From a virus: a DNA stretch of 42,167 nucleotides. Positions within the stretch are counted from its first letter, which is position 1; the number at the start of each line of letters is the position of its first letter. Of the stretch, positions 28,163-38,371 are shown piece after piece. The notes under the pieces were generated by a model. That model had not been told where the DNA came from. It saw only the letters and a program-made list of their open reading frames with translations, and did no database searches. The position numbers were made by a program, and so were the translations under genes. The DNA is taken from positions 1 to 42,167 of the IMG/VR virus record IMGVR_UViG_3300032087_002049. One strand, 5' to 3'.

Positions 28163-30574
28163 ATGGCTGAAGAATACAAAAGACAGACACAATATGCACC
28201 ACAGATTAGAGTTGTTGACCAATCTGGTGGTAGAGCGATATCAAGAGCACTTGGGGAAGCGGCCGCTCTTGAAAGAGATTCAGAAGCTAAACTTGTACAA
28301 AGTATTGCAGGTGTTGGTAAAGAAGTTGATAAAGCAAGAGCAAAGTCTGCTGTAGATGATTTTGCTGTTGAATTTGAAGAAGTAGAAATACAAGATGATG
28401 ATGGCAAAATTCAAAATATTAAAAGACCTAAACCTATAAATAGACCATTGTTCTTTACAGACGAAGCAGTTAAATTATTTGATCGTTTTGCTATATCAAA
28501 AGCAAAAGCACAAATTGGTTTAGAATTAGATAAAGAAGCAATGAATATTGCTAATAAAATAAAATACGACATAGGCGGTACATCTGATGACTTTAATGGA
28601 TTAATGACACCAATCGTTGAAGCATATGCAGAACAACTGCCAAGTACATATAAGCCAATACTTGATATTACTATGCAGGAAATACAAGCACAACACTCTA
28701 ATAGTATTGATGCTTACCATCAAAAATTACAAGTAGAAAAGAATAGTGCTGAAGCTGAAGAAATGGACAATATGTTTGCACAAAAGATTGGTCTAGCACT
28801 TCAATCTAATTCGTATAATAAAGCTAAACAATATATTTTAGAGCAAACTAACAATTTAGAAACAATGGAAAAAACTTCTCCTTATGGAGCAAAGTTTGCA
28901 AAAAGAAATCTTGAAGCAAATAAATCATTATTAACTTTTTATGAGAAGTATGGAAACTTAATAAATCCTATGGATTTAAATGGACAAACAGTTAAAGGAC
29001 AAAAAGCATATTTGCATAATATGATAGCAATGCAATCTTTGTTAAAAGGACAACCTGTAAAGTTTTATTCTAACGCAGATGCTAAAGAACCTGATATGAC
29101 TATAACTTTAGAACAATTTAATAATGATCTTGGTGAACTACGACCAAGTACAATTAAAGCCTTTAACAAACATATTACAGGACGAGTTTCAGCACTAAAT
29201 GCATTAATAGAAGATGATGAGTCTAGTTTATTTGCATCACAATTATCAGCACTTACACCAAACCAAGTTCAGGAAAGCACATACAACTCTTCTGCATTAG
29301 AAAGTTTATTTAATGGAAAACCTTCAAATCAAATTAAAGGTCTTAAGACAATAGAAAAAATAATACAAAATAATGATCCAAGTTTTACTTTGAATGGTAA
29401 TTACGATTTTGATCCAACAAATGTAATGCACTTGCGAATGTTTGAAAAAGTTGGATTTTTTCCAAATGTTTACAAAAAAAGAATTGATAAAGAAATATTT
29501 CAAAATAGAAATTTACAAGTCCTTGAAACAATTATAAATAGAGATGTTTCAATGGGTGTTGAAGATAATACATTTCGTAGACTTGATCTTAGTGAAAACG
29601 CTTTAAAATTTATAGACAAAGTAGATGCACTTACAAACATAGGTATACCACTTGATGCAACAGTATTTGATTTACCTACAGTAGAAGAAAGATTAAAACA
29701 GTTATCAACGGCTACAGGAGAGAAACTACCACTTATTAAACAACGGGCAAAAGAAGCGGCAGAAAAAGCAATATTTGATGTAGATGGAATTACAAATAGA
29801 TTTGGACTTGGAATTGCAGAAGGTAGGTTTGGTGGTAACTTAATAGAAGATGATGCCTTCTCACAATCAATTATTAATGATATTAAAACAGCTACATTTG
29901 TATCAGCTAAAATACGACCAGATGCTTCATTAAGTGATTTAAAAGAAATAGCAAAAGATACACTAATTAGATTTGCAGGTACAGGGCAAATAGGTGTAAG
30001 CAAATATACAAAACCATTATTTGGACCCAATAGTGGAGATACAACTAAATCTCAATTAGTTAAATATCCAATAGAAAATCATAAATTAATTGATCCAAAT
30101 ACAGGAGAAACAACAACAAAACATATAGACGCTCTAATGTATAGAGCATACTTAGATACAGTACCAAAAGGCGAAAAACCAAGAAAATGGAAAGATATTA
30201 AGGATGTTATATATGTTATACCATTATCTGAACAAGGAAGATTTACATCACCTGAATCACCACTTCTTGAAAGATATACTGTACATATGATAGATGACAC
30301 AGGTATTAATGGTGGCTTATCTTTAACAGGAATAGGGCAAGATGGTCCACTTATAATTAATCCTTTTAATGTATTTAGAAAACTAAAAGATAATGAAGTT
30401 GCTAGTGATGATGCAAATAATGCAATAATGGGAACAAGTACAAGAAATAAATATGAATACAGTGATCTTTCTATAGAACAAAAAGTAGAAGTTGCAGAAA
30501 GAATAAATATGGGTGGTGCATTGCGTGAACAAATAGAAACATTTAATGATTTTGTGAGTGTATTAAATGAGTAA
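28163..30574 (+). CDS. Internal virion protein, T7 gp15-like by position
   Basis: 803 residues (T7 gp15: 747). Mostly helical and charged, with AAALERDSEAKLVQSIAGVGKEVDKARAKSAVDDF near the N-terminus, a common opening for the central ejection protein of podoviruses. There is no enzyme motif or membrane segment. Assignment rests on size, helical style and place between the gp14-like and gp16-like genes. It overlaps the next start by 8 bases. Confidence 0.7.
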   Translation: MAEEYKRQTQYAPQIRVVDQSGGRAISRALGEAAALERDSEAKLVQSIAGVGKEVDKARAKSAVDDFAVEFEEVEIQDDDGKIQNIKRPKPINRPLFFTDEAVKLFDRFAISKAKAQIGLELDKEAMNIANKIKYDIGGTSDDFNGLMTPIVEAYAEQLPSTYKPILDITMQEIQAQHSNSIDAYHQKLQVEKNSAEAEEMDNMFAQKIGLALQSNSYNKAKQYILEQTNNLETMEKTSPYGAKFAKRNLEANKSLLTFYEKYGNLINPMDLNGQTVKGQKAYLHNMIAMQSLLKGQPVKFYSNADAKEPDMTITLEQFNNDLGELRPSTIKAFNKHITGRVSALNALIEDDESSLFASQLSALTPNQVQESTYNSSALESLFNGKPSNQIKGLKTIEKIIQNNDPSFTLNGNYDFDPTNVMHLRMFEKVGFFPNVYKKRIDKEIFQNRNLQVLETIINRDVSMGVEDNTFRRLDLSENALKFIDKVDALTNIGIPLDATVFDLPTVEERLKQLSTATGEKLPLIKQRAKEAAEKAIFDVDGITNRFGLGIAEGRFGGNLIEDDAFSQSIINDIKTATFVSAKIRPDASLSDLKEIAKDTLIRFAGTGQIGVSKYTKPLFGPNSGDTTKSQLVKYPIENHKLIDPNTGETTTKHIDALMYRAYLDTVPKGEKPRKWKDIKDVIYVIPLSEQGRFTSPESPLLERYTVHMIDDTGINGGLSLTGIGQDGPLIINPFNVFRKLKDNEVASDDANNAIMGTSTRNKYEYSDLSIEQKVEVAERINMGGALREQIETFNDFVSVLNE

Positions 30575-33500
30575 AGATGTATATGAAAGTGCCGAACAAT
30601 TACCAAATCCAGAACAAAAAAGTTATTTAGGTTCACAAACTGCTGAATCTATAATACTAGATGATGTTGCTCAACCTAAGACTCTTATACATAGACCACA
30701 AGATGATCAATCATTTAGAGGTGATTTTGTAGATTTGTTTATGTTAAATACAGTTGGTCAACTTGTAGATAAATATAAGTTTGGTAGAGAAACAGGAGAT
30801 TTTGATCCTAACTATGAACCAATGATGGACATAGAAGGTTATGAGCCAAATTACAAACAATTTATAGAATCTAAAAATTCAATACATACACAAATAATAA
30901 AAGATCAAATTGATAGAAATACTGCACGTAGAGAAAGAACAGCAGATGCAGGTTTTTTTACTCATTTAGGTGCAGGTATTATTGATCCTGTAGTTTTAAT
31001 ACCTATATTCGGCGTTAAGGGCGTTGGTCTTGTAAAAAATTTTATGAGAACAGCAGGACAGATAGGAGCGGCAGAAGTGCCTAACCAATACCTTAGATAT
31101 AATCTTGATCCTACAATGACTAAAAGTGAAGGTGTAGCTACTGTTGGATATAGTATGTTGTTTGGTGGTGCTTTAGGTAGTGCTGTCGGTGCATTAAAGA
31201 AAACTATGCCTGAAGATGCATATGCTAAATCTTTTAATGGCAAATCGCTGACAGAGCACTTAGAAAAATATAATGAAAAATATAATCAAGCTACTGTAAA
31301 ATTTAATGTTGGAGAAACAACTTTTGATCTTGACCCAACAAATGCTGTATCAGGTATTGTTTTTAAAAAAATGGAAGGCAAAAAAGGTTTTAATAATCCC
31401 GGTAAAAATTTAACAAAAAAAGGTAAACGCCGTGCTAAAATAAATGTTCGTAGTAATTTAGATTTAGATAGTAATAATACAATATATACTAAAGAGCAAA
31501 TAAAAGGTTTACTTAATCAAACAGATGATCTTGTTAAATACGAAAAAGATATAGCAACATTTTCTAAAGTTGCAGACTATGATGTAAAAGCAAACATTCT
31601 TAATTTTGATGAAAGAGTAGCCAAAGGACAATGGATAAACAAATTATATTTAGATCAATTTAGAAAACTTAAAGTAAAATTACCTGAAGGTATGTTAAAA
31701 ACAGAAGAAGATTGGTTTCATTTTAATGCTGTTAGAGCAATAGGCGAAAAAGTATATAGACCAAAAACCAAACAATTTAAATCAGATATTGCATATCAAA
31801 AAGCATTAACAGAGTGGACAATAGATTATGTGCAAAAACCTGTAAATGCAAATTATAAAACAGATGTTGGTGTCTTATTAGGCACATTAGAAAAAGCAAG
31901 TCCATTAAGAAGAGGATTAGAAAATATATATAATAATAAAAAAATTAATGATGATGACAAAAGTTATTATGCAAGAAAATTATATGAAATAACAGGCAAT
32001 CACGGGACTATATTAGAAGCTAATAGATTAGGAGTACATAGTCCAAGTTCTATTGCTATGGATTTATCTGTAAAACATTTTGCAAGATATTTACAACATA
32101 TTGCTAAAATAGAAGATGAGTTTCATAGACTATATGGTTTTGATGAGTCTATGTCTAATATGCAAAGAAGAGGTAAAGGTTTTGTTATTGCTACAAAAAA
32201 TACCGTAAAAAAAGTAGGTAATTTTTTTGCAAGAAATAAAACTGCAACACCTCGTAATTTAAGTAAAGTAGAATTTTTTGAGTTAGTAGGTGAAGCCAGA
32301 TTAGATAAATCTATTTTAACAAGACTAACAGGTGAAGAAAAAAAAGCTGTAGTTAATTCGTTAAAAGAAGTAGACCAATTTTTTAAATTTTATAATAAAG
32401 AAGCAAGTAGACTTGGTATGTTTGCTACACAAGGTGCACAAACACAATTATTAAGAAAGTTTGAGTTTGCTAGAAGTGAAATAGATAAAGATTTAGGGCA
32501 AACATTAAAAAAAGAAATAGATGATTTTCTTGCAGAAAAAAGGCAAGAATATTTTACAGCAGGTGTAAGATCAGATCCTATGGCATTTATGACAGAAAAA
32601 TCAGAAATTATAAATTCATTGTCTGCAACACAAAAAGCACAAGTAAAAAAAAAATTAGAATTAGAACGAGATATTAATTTTGCACAAAGAGATATTCCTA
32701 ATTTACCAAACAAAGAATCTACAATAGAAGATTATATGCCATTAGTATTTAATCACGAAAAAGTAAAAAAAAATGAAACTGCATTAAAAGATATGTTGCA
32801 AAGAAATGTAGAAGAAATGATAGAACAAGCACCTTTTCCAGGAAGCAAGTATATAACTACAAGAGCAAGACTAAGAGAAGAAGGATATCCTGATAAAGGG
32901 TTTAACATAAGTAAATTTGAAGGTGATGATGTACCTGCTAATGAACGTCAAGAAATTATTAGAGCAGAAGTAGAAAGACGGCATACATATATTTTAGAAA
33001 CACAATCGAAGTTTCAAGATATAGAAGGTATTAACAATATAGATAGAACATATACAGGTGCAGGCAAAATAGGTTCTAAAAATTTATTAGCACGAGAAAC
33101 AGATATACCACCTTCCGAGTTTGCACCATTTGTAGAAACTGATATTAACTTTGTAATGAGAAGTTATTCGCAAAGAATGGGAGGTGCAATAGAATTTACT
33201 AGAAAATATGGTGATACACATATGAAAGATTTTCTTAATCATTTAGAAATAAAAATGTTAAGAGCAGGTATGGATAAAACAGAAATAAACAAAGTAATGA
33301 ATTCGTTTCAAGATGAAAAAGATAAGTTATTAGGTACATTTTATAGTGCCGACCCTACTGCTCTTACTGCTCGTGGAGTTGTAGCACTACGAAATATGAT
33401 TAGTCTTGCATATATGGGTAAAGTTGCCTTATCGGCTTTACCTGAAGCAGGTCGCCCTGTTATGGTTAATGGTTTTCAAAAAACATTTAGAATGGGTTTG

Positions 33501-34724
33501 AATAACTTATTTGACGCACAAAATGGATTTGCCAAGTCTAATTTAAAAGACATAAGATATTTTGCTCCATTTCAAGAATTAGCTGTAGCTATGACTAATA
33601 GATATGTTTATGAAGGTGGCATTACTCTTGATGCTACAAGGTCTGGTAGAATTTTTGATAAATATTTTGGACAATATGCAGAGAGAGCACAGGAGTATTT
33701 CTTTACATTTAATGGTTTGCAACCTATGACATATTACTACAAAACATTTAATAGTATGATTTCTATACATAGATTTTTAGAAGATAGTATAAAATGGAGT
33801 AAAGGTAAATTATCTAAAGCAGAACAAGATCGTCTTTTGTCATATGGTATAAATAAAGATATGGCTAAAGTAATTGCTCGTATGCCTATAGAAAAAATAA
33901 AAACTGATGACCCTAACTTACCCGGGTTGCTTGCAAATATGACAGAGTGGCATAAATATGATGGTGGTATTGTAGCAAGAGATGTATTATCTAAAGCCAT
34001 AAAAACAGATGTAGATAGAGCGATAGTAACACCTACTGCAGGTGATGCTCCAAATATGATGAGTGGTGTTATTAGAATAAATGATGAAGGTATTACACAA
34101 TTATTTGAAAATAAATTGTTTAGAAAATTTATAGAAATAATTTCTGTAGGTAAAGTAGATCGAACAGAGTTTGGAGTAAAAATAAATTCTGCACCATTAC
34201 AGTTATTAACACAATTTTATTCTTGGGCGTTTGGTGCAAATGGTAAAGTTTTAATATCTGCAACACAAGGTAGAGAGGCAGGAGCAAATATGTGGGCAGG
34301 AATGAGTACAATGATTGGTTTAGGTATGTTTGCAGATTGGGCAAAAAATCCACAATATTGGGAAAACAAAGAAACAACTGAAAAAATTATTAGAGGTGTA
34401 GAACTGTCAGGTACTATGGCATTACTTGGTGATCTTAATTTTACAATGGAAACAATGAGTGGTGGTATTACAGGACAATCTGTAGGACTAAGACCTATGT
34501 TAGGGGTAGAGCCACGATTTGGTGATGCTGACGAACACGACGCTTTTACAAGTATTATAGGAGCAGGTCCTGCCGCAATTTATGAGTTATCAAGAGCATT
34601 AGGTGGTAGTGATTTTACTAATGAAGAAAAACACGACACAATAAAAAGACTACTACCATTGTCAAATACTTACATTATAGGTAATATGATTGAAAACATA
34701 TATGATGGAATAAGAGGTATATAA
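30567..34724 (+). CDS. Large internal virion / ejection protein, T7 gp16-like by position
   Basis: 1385 residues, the longest gene in the window (T7 gp16: 1318). A Gly/Ala-rich hydrophobic zone near residues 130-215 (HLGAGIIDPVVLIPIFGVKGVGLV, SMLFGGALGSAVGAL) could insert in membranes during ejection. The C-terminal ~250 residues (PLQLLTQFYSWAFGANGKVLISATQGREAGANMWAGMSTMIGLGMFADWAKNP) have further such segments. I do not see a lytic transglycosylase Glu-Ser motif at the N-terminus as in T7 gp16, so the wall-cutting step may be done otherwise. It abuts the second fibre cassette by a one-base overlap. Confidence 0.72.
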   Translation: MSKDVYESAEQLPNPEQKSYLGSQTAESIILDDVAQPKTLIHRPQDDQSFRGDFVDLFMLNTVGQLVDKYKFGRETGDFDPNYEPMMDIEGYEPNYKQFIESKNSIHTQIIKDQIDRNTARRERTADAGFFTHLGAGIIDPVVLIPIFGVKGVGLVKNFMRTAGQIGAAEVPNQYLRYNLDPTMTKSEGVATVGYSMLFGGALGSAVGALKKTMPEDAYAKSFNGKSLTEHLEKYNEKYNQATVKFNVGETTFDLDPTNAVSGIVFKKMEGKKGFNNPGKNLTKKGKRRAKINVRSNLDLDSNNTIYTKEQIKGLLNQTDDLVKYEKDIATFSKVADYDVKANILNFDERVAKGQWINKLYLDQFRKLKVKLPEGMLKTEEDWFHFNAVRAIGEKVYRPKTKQFKSDIAYQKALTEWTIDYVQKPVNANYKTDVGVLLGTLEKASPLRRGLENIYNNKKINDDDKSYYARKLYEITGNHGTILEANRLGVHSPSSIAMDLSVKHFARYLQHIAKIEDEFHRLYGFDESMSNMQRRGKGFVIATKNTVKKVGNFFARNKTATPRNLSKVEFFELVGEARLDKSILTRLTGEEKKAVVNSLKEVDQFFKFYNKEASRLGMFATQGAQTQLLRKFEFARSEIDKDLGQTLKKEIDDFLAEKRQEYFTAGVRSDPMAFMTEKSEIINSLSATQKAQVKKKLELERDINFAQRDIPNLPNKESTIEDYMPLVFNHEKVKKNETALKDMLQRNVEEMIEQAPFPGSKYITTRARLREEGYPDKGFNISKFEGDDVPANERQEIIRAEVERRHTYILETQSKFQDIEGINNIDRTYTGAGKIGSKNLLARETDIPPSEFAPFVETDINFVMRSYSQRMGGAIEFTRKYGDTHMKDFLNHLEIKMLRAGMDKTEINKVMNSFQDEKDKLLGTFYSADPTALTARGVVALRNMISLAYMGKVALSALPEAGRPVMVNGFQKTFRMGLNNLFDAQNGFAKSNLKDIRYFAPFQELAVAMTNRYVYEGGITLDATRSGRIFDKYFGQYAERAQEYFFTFNGLQPMTYYYKTFNSMISIHRFLEDSIKWSKGKLSKAEQDRLLSYGINKDMAKVIARMPIEKIKTDDPNLPGLLANMTEWHKYDGGIVARDVLSKAIKTDVDRAIVTPTAGDAPNMMSGVIRINDEGITQLFENKLFRKFIEIISVGKVDRTEFGVKINSAPLQLLTQFYSWAFGANGKVLISATQGREAGANMWAGMSTMIGLGMFADWAKNPQYWENKETTEKIIRGVELSGTMALLGDLNFTMETMSGGITGQSVGLRPMLGVEPRFGDADEHDAFTSIIGAGPAAIYELSRALGGSDFTNEEKHDTIKRLLPLSNTYIIGNMIENIYDGIRGI

Positions 34725-35557
34725 TGACATTAGTGTCAGCACAAAATACACCTAGACATAGTTTTACTGCAACAGCAAGTCAAACAACATATACTATTAC
34801 GTTTGAATTTTTTGCTATTGCTGATTTAAAAGTATATGTAGATGGTTCTTTAGCTACATACAATGCTAATCCTACTACTACAACAACATATAAAGTAACA
34901 GCAACTAATTCGTCTAGCGATAGTGCGTATGAGTTTGGTACGGGTGCAACTATTACATTTGGTAGTGGTCATACTGCAGGACAAAAAATTGTTATTATAC
35001 GAAAAATAGATATAGAAAGAACAACTGATTTTCCTGTAAACGGAGCATTTGATGTTACTGCATTAAATACAGAATTAGATAAAAATATAGCAATATTTGC
35101 CGAGCACAATGATAAATTAGATAGAACAATTAGACTAGATGATCATAGTGCTAGTGGTACATTAACAATACCAACAACAAGAGCAGATAAAATATTATCT
35201 TTTGATAGTTCAGGTAATGTTTCTGTAAGTTCACAACCTATTTCAGGTGGTGTAACAGTAAGCACATTATCAGCCGGAGCATCAGCTACAGGTTCTTATA
35301 ATTCTACAACAGGCGTGTTATCACTTGGAATACCACAAGGTGCAACAGGTGCAACAGGTGCGGCAGGAGCAGATGGAACAGGTAATTTTAACAGTTTTAC
35401 AATCACAGATGGCTCCACATCACAAACAATAGAAGATGGAAATACACTTACACTAACAGCAGGTACTAATATGCAAGTATCAGTAAGTGCAACAGATACA
35501 GTAACAATAACTAACACAGCACCTGACCCTGTTGCATTAGCTATAGCTTTAGGTTAA
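34724..35557 (+). CDS. T7-type tail fibre N-terminal protein, cassette E
   Basis: 277 residues. Opening PRHSFTATASQTTYTITFEFFAIADLKVYVDGSLATY and KIVIIRKIDIERTTDFPVNGAFDVTALNTELDKNIAIFAEHNDKLDRTIRL match the gp17 attachment domain. It continues with SGTLTIPTTRADKILSFDSSGNVSV, a collagen-like stretch (GIPQGATGATGAAGADG) and a final ALAIALG. It is the counterpart of 1043-1702 but differs over most of its length. Only the collagen-like segment and the ending are close. Confidence 0.87.
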   Translation: MTLVSAQNTPRHSFTATASQTTYTITFEFFAIADLKVYVDGSLATYNANPTTTTTYKVTATNSSSDSAYEFGTGATITFGSGHTAGQKIVIIRKIDIERTTDFPVNGAFDVTALNTELDKNIAIFAEHNDKLDRTIRLDDHSASGTLTIPTTRADKILSFDSSGNVSVSSQPISGGVTVSTLSAGASATGSYNSTTGVLSLGIPQGATGATGAAGADGTGNFNSFTITDGSTSQTIEDGNTLTLTAGTNMQVSVSATDTVTITNTAPDPVALAIALG

Positions 35558-35570
35558 TATAGGAAACAAT

Positions 35571-35915
35571 ATGGCAAATACATTTAAAGTAAAAACAAAA
35601 GCAAGTGTAAGCAATAGTTCTTTAGATACAATATATACTGTGCCTTCGAGCACAAGTACAGTTGTATTAGGTATGGCATTAAGCAATAAAACAACTAATG
35701 CAATAACTGCAGATGTACAATTAGTAAGTAATACTTCTGATACAGAAACAAATGCAGATGTCTTTTTGCTAAAAGGAGTAGATATACCTGCTAATACTAC
35801 ACTTGAGGTGTTTGGAGGACAAAAAGTTGTCGTGCAAACAACTGATGTTATTAAAGCACAAGCAAGTGCCGCAACGGCATTAGATGTTGCATTGTCAATT
35901 ATGGAGATAACCTAA
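35571..35915 (+). CDS. Small tail-fibre cassette protein, copy E
   Basis: 114 residues, beginning MANTFKVKTKASVSNSSLDT. Collinear with 1713-2057 over the full length and clearly homologous (VLGMALSNKTTNAITADVQLVS, LEVFGGQKVVVQTTDV). The ribosome site AGGAAAC is weaker than in copy A. The stop overlaps the next ATG. Same inferred role as a fibre connector. Confidence 0.75.
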   Translation: MANTFKVKTKASVSNSSLDTIYTVPSSTSTVVLGMALSNKTTNAITADVQLVSNTSDTETNADVFLLKGVDIPANTTLEVFGGQKVVVQTTDVIKAQASAATALDVALSIMEIT

Positions 35916-36736
35916 TGCCTTATCTCGGATCTTCACCTACTACATCATCAGTAGCACTTGCAAAACAAGATTTTACAACAAGTGCAACAACTTCTTATAC
36001 TCTAGCTAATTCAGTAACAAGTGCAAATGATATAGCTTTATTTATTAACAATGTAAGACAAGAGCCAACGTATGCATATAGTGCATCTGGTACTGCATTA
36101 ACACTTACAGCCGCAACTACAAGCTCAGATGATATGTACTGTGTATATTTAGGTAGAGCAGTAGGTACAATAAATCCTGCTAGTGGTAGTGTAGGTGTAG
36201 GGGAATTATCAGCCACAGGTACAAAAAACAGTACAACATTTTTACGAGGTGATAATACTTTTGCAACTCCAAGTGGTGGTGCATATGAAACAGCATTGTT
36301 ACATGTAAGGCAAGAAGAAAGCAGTGGTGGTGGAAGTGGTAGTATGTCTACAAGTGCTTGGAATACAAGAACTCTTAATACAGTAATGACAAATGAAATA
36401 ACAAGTGCATCTTTAAGCTCAAATCAAATAACTTTGCCAAGTGGTACTTATTATATTTATGCCTATGGATTAGGTTATGCTTGTACTAAACATCAAACAA
36501 AATTATATAACACTACAGATGCTTCCGATGTATTACTAGGTAATAGTAGTATGGCTCATGCAACTTATGGTCAAAATACACATAGTATTGTAAGTGGTCG
36601 TTTTACTATATCAGCTCAAAAAGTTTTTGAACTACAATCAAAATCATCATCTGCCAGAGCAACTAATGGAATGGGTGTTCATGCAGGATTAGGTACAGAA
36701 GTTTACACAGATGCAAATATATGGAAGGTGGGATAG
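35915..36736 (+). CDS. Distal tail-fibre / receptor-binding protein, copy E
   Basis: 273 residues. The first ~130 residues are nearly identical to those of 2059-2886, with long runs of identical DNA (for example around 36036-36306 against 2178-2453). The tip domain (ARQ-type insertion after YETALLHV, then NEITSASLSSNQITLPSGTYY, GRFTISAQKVFEL, IWKVG) is the same fold with changed surface residues. It is a strong case of conserved base and diverging tip. Confidence 0.8.
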   Translation: MPYLGSSPTTSSVALAKQDFTTSATTSYTLANSVTSANDIALFINNVRQEPTYAYSASGTALTLTAATTSSDDMYCVYLGRAVGTINPASGSVGVGELSATGTKNSTTFLRGDNTFATPSGGAYETALLHVRQEESSGGGSGSMSTSAWNTRTLNTVMTNEITSASLSSNQITLPSGTYYIYAYGLGYACTKHQTKLYNTTDASDVLLGNSSMAHATYGQNTHSIVSGRFTISAQKVFELQSKSSSARATNGMGVHAGLGTEVYTDANIWKVG

Positions 36737-37297
36737 ATGGCTATTATAAAAGCAAACAATAATACACTTAGTTTAGTAACTGCATTACCTAGTGGTTTAG
36801 GTGGTAAAGTATTGCAAATAGTACAAAATTGGGATGACCAATATGCAACATATACAAATACAAGTGTAGATGCACAAGCTACAGTATTAAGTCAAGCAAT
36901 TACACCAAGTGCAACAACAAGTAAAATATTAATACAAGTAAATTTATGTGTAAGTGTAACAAGTAGTGGTAATAAACATTATGGATTAGTAATGTATAGA
37001 GGTTCAACTGAGATAGGAAGTGGTGATAATACAAGTTGGAACACAGGAGTTGGAGAAACACATAGTGCTGTATATATGGGTCAGTACACACAACCAGATA
37101 GAATACTTACAGGAGTATATTTAGATTCTCCTAATACTACATCATCAATTACTTATAATATGAAAAGTTTTATTCACGATTTTGGAACATCAATTACAGC
37201 AAAAACTTTAGTCGTTAATGGTGGTGGATATAATTATAACAATAAAGAAACATCTATTACATCATCAAGTATAACTTTAACAGAAATAGGTGCATAA
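36737..37297 (+). CDS. Variable fibre-cassette protein, copy E
   Basis: 186 residues. The first ~18 residues (MAIIKANNNTLSLVTALP) match 5625-6230, and the body is unrelated to that copy. It has a beta-rich body with SQAITPSATTSKILIQVNLCVSVTS...HYGLVMYRGSTEIG...TTSSITYNMKSF, a pattern common in phage tail-tip proteins annotated as structural. The exchangeable body suggests host-range function. Confidence 0.68.
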   Translation: MAIIKANNNTLSLVTALPSGLGGKVLQIVQNWDDQYATYTNTSVDAQATVLSQAITPSATTSKILIQVNLCVSVTSSGNKHYGLVMYRGSTEIGSGDNTSWNTGVGETHSAVYMGQYTQPDRILTGVYLDSPNTTSSITYNMKSFIHDFGTSITAKTLVVNGGGYNYNNKETSITSSSITLTEIGA

Positions 37298-37605
37298 TGG
37301 TAAATATAGTAGATGCAATATTATCCTTAGATCCAAATGCAAGGGTAAAAGTAATAGGTGAAGATTACAATCAAATAACTTGGTATGACAATAATCCAAA
37401 TAATATTACTGTAACACAAATTAAAACTAAAAAAGCAGAATTAGATGCAGTAGATGTAGCTAATGAATATAAAATGCAAAGAGAAAAAGAATACCCAAGT
37501 ATAGGAGATCAACTTGATGCTTTATATCATGCTAATGTTTTCCCTAGCGATATGGCTTCTAAAATACAAGCAGTTAAAAACAAATATCCAAAGCCGAGTG
37601 AATAA
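37297..37605 (+). CDS. Tail-fibre-associated small protein, copy E
   Basis: 102 residues. The C-terminal motif KMQREKEYPSIGDQLDALYHA...KIQAVKNKYPKPSE is shared with 3998-4288. The N-terminal half (MVNIVDAILSLDPNARVKVIGEDYNQITWYDNNP) is different and resembles small proteins encoded after fibre genes in many marine phages. Likely an assembly factor or fibre-cassette component. Confidence 0.65.
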   Translation: MVNIVDAILSLDPNARVKVIGEDYNQITWYDNNPNNITVTQIKTKKAELDAVDVANEYKMQREKEYPSIGDQLDALYHANVFPSDMASKIQAVKNKYPKPSE

Positions 37606-37724
37606 TGCAGTTAACTAAAAACATAATACGATTTAGTAATTTTTTAATTAAAATACCAAAAGCTATGAAGGGTTTATGGGATAAGTCTGAAAATCGTTGG
37701 GGTTATAAAAAGAATGACAGATAA
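37605..37724 (+). CDS. 39-residue basic protein, copy E
   Basis: Starts at the ATG overlapping the previous stop and reads MQLTKNIIRFSNFLIKIPKA, ending WGYKKNDR. It is the homologue of 6230-6349 with nearly the same protein and several silent base changes, which argues for selection on the protein. It overlaps the next gene by 11 bases. Function unknown. Confidence 0.65.
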   Translation: MQLTKNIIRFSNFLIKIPKAMKGLWDKSENRWGYKKNDR

Positions 37725-37908
37725 GAATATTCAAGATGTAGCAGCAGAGATGAAAGCTCATGAAAGAGAATGCCAGGTATACAGAGAGACTACACAAAGA
37801 AGTTTAGATAATTTAGAAAGTCGTATTAAGAGATTGGAGTTGTTAATCATGGCATCAACAATGACAATCTTAGGTTCAGTATTCTTATTGTTATCCAAAG
37901 GGTTATGA
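37714..37908 (+). CDS. XhlA-like coiled-coil membrane protein, copy E
   Basis: 64 residues. Coiled coil (MKAHERECQVYRETTQRSLDNLESRIKRLELLI) followed by one membrane segment (MASTMTILGSVFLLLSKGL). It shares MTDKN-QDVA-EM-AHEREC with 6339-6536. Probably a holin-associated lysis protein. It is followed after 4 bases by a GTG-started gene. Confidence 0.68.
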   Translation: MTDKNIQDVAAEMKAHERECQVYRETTQRSLDNLESRIKRLELLIMASTMTILGSVFLLLSKGL

Positions 37909-37912
37909 CCCA

Positions 37913-38362
37913 GTGCTTGATCCTATAAGTTTGGCAACAAGTGCATTTGCTGCCATAAAGTCTGGTGTAGAAGTCGGAAAAAGTCTCAATGATGTAAGCC
38001 ACCAGATTGTAAAATTTGTTAAGCAAATGACTGTGGTTGAAGAAGAACATAAGAAGAAAAAAAGTAGTTGGTTTACCTCTTCTAATGAAGAAGCTTTAGA
38101 TACATACTTTAAGCTTAAAAAAGTACATGACATGGAGAATCAACTAAGAGAACTTTTTATGTGGTATGGTGCTCCTAATGCTTGGGACGAGTTTATAGCA
38201 ATTAGAAGTGACATAAGAAAAAAGAAACAAAAAGAAAAAGAAAGAAAAGCAAAAGAACGAGCAGAGTTAATTAAGATAGCATCTTATATTGGTGTTGGAA
38301 TCTTAGTTGTAGCTGCTATCGTTGTGTTTGCTTTAAACTATAAAATGTTAACATCCAAATAG
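37913..38362 (+). CDS. Coiled-coil protein with C-terminal membrane anchor, copy E
   Basis: 149 residues starting at GTG; no in-frame ATG lies near and the start matches MIDPIS of copy A. Coiled helix with LRELFMWYGAPNAWDEFIAIRSDIRKKKQKEKERKAKERAEL and a C-terminal segment IASYIGVGILVVAAIVVFALNY. It is homologous in layout to 6533-6991. In cassette A the SleB endolysin follows; here it is directly followed by a holin, with no endolysin between. Confidence 0.65.
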   Translation: MLDPISLATSAFAAIKSGVEVGKSLNDVSHQIVKFVKQMTVVEEEHKKKKSSWFTSSNEEALDTYFKLKKVHDMENQLRELFMWYGAPNAWDEFIAIRSDIRKKKQKEKERKAKERAELIKIASYIGVGILVVAAIVVFALNYKMLTSK

Positions 38363-38371
38363 GAGAACTAT

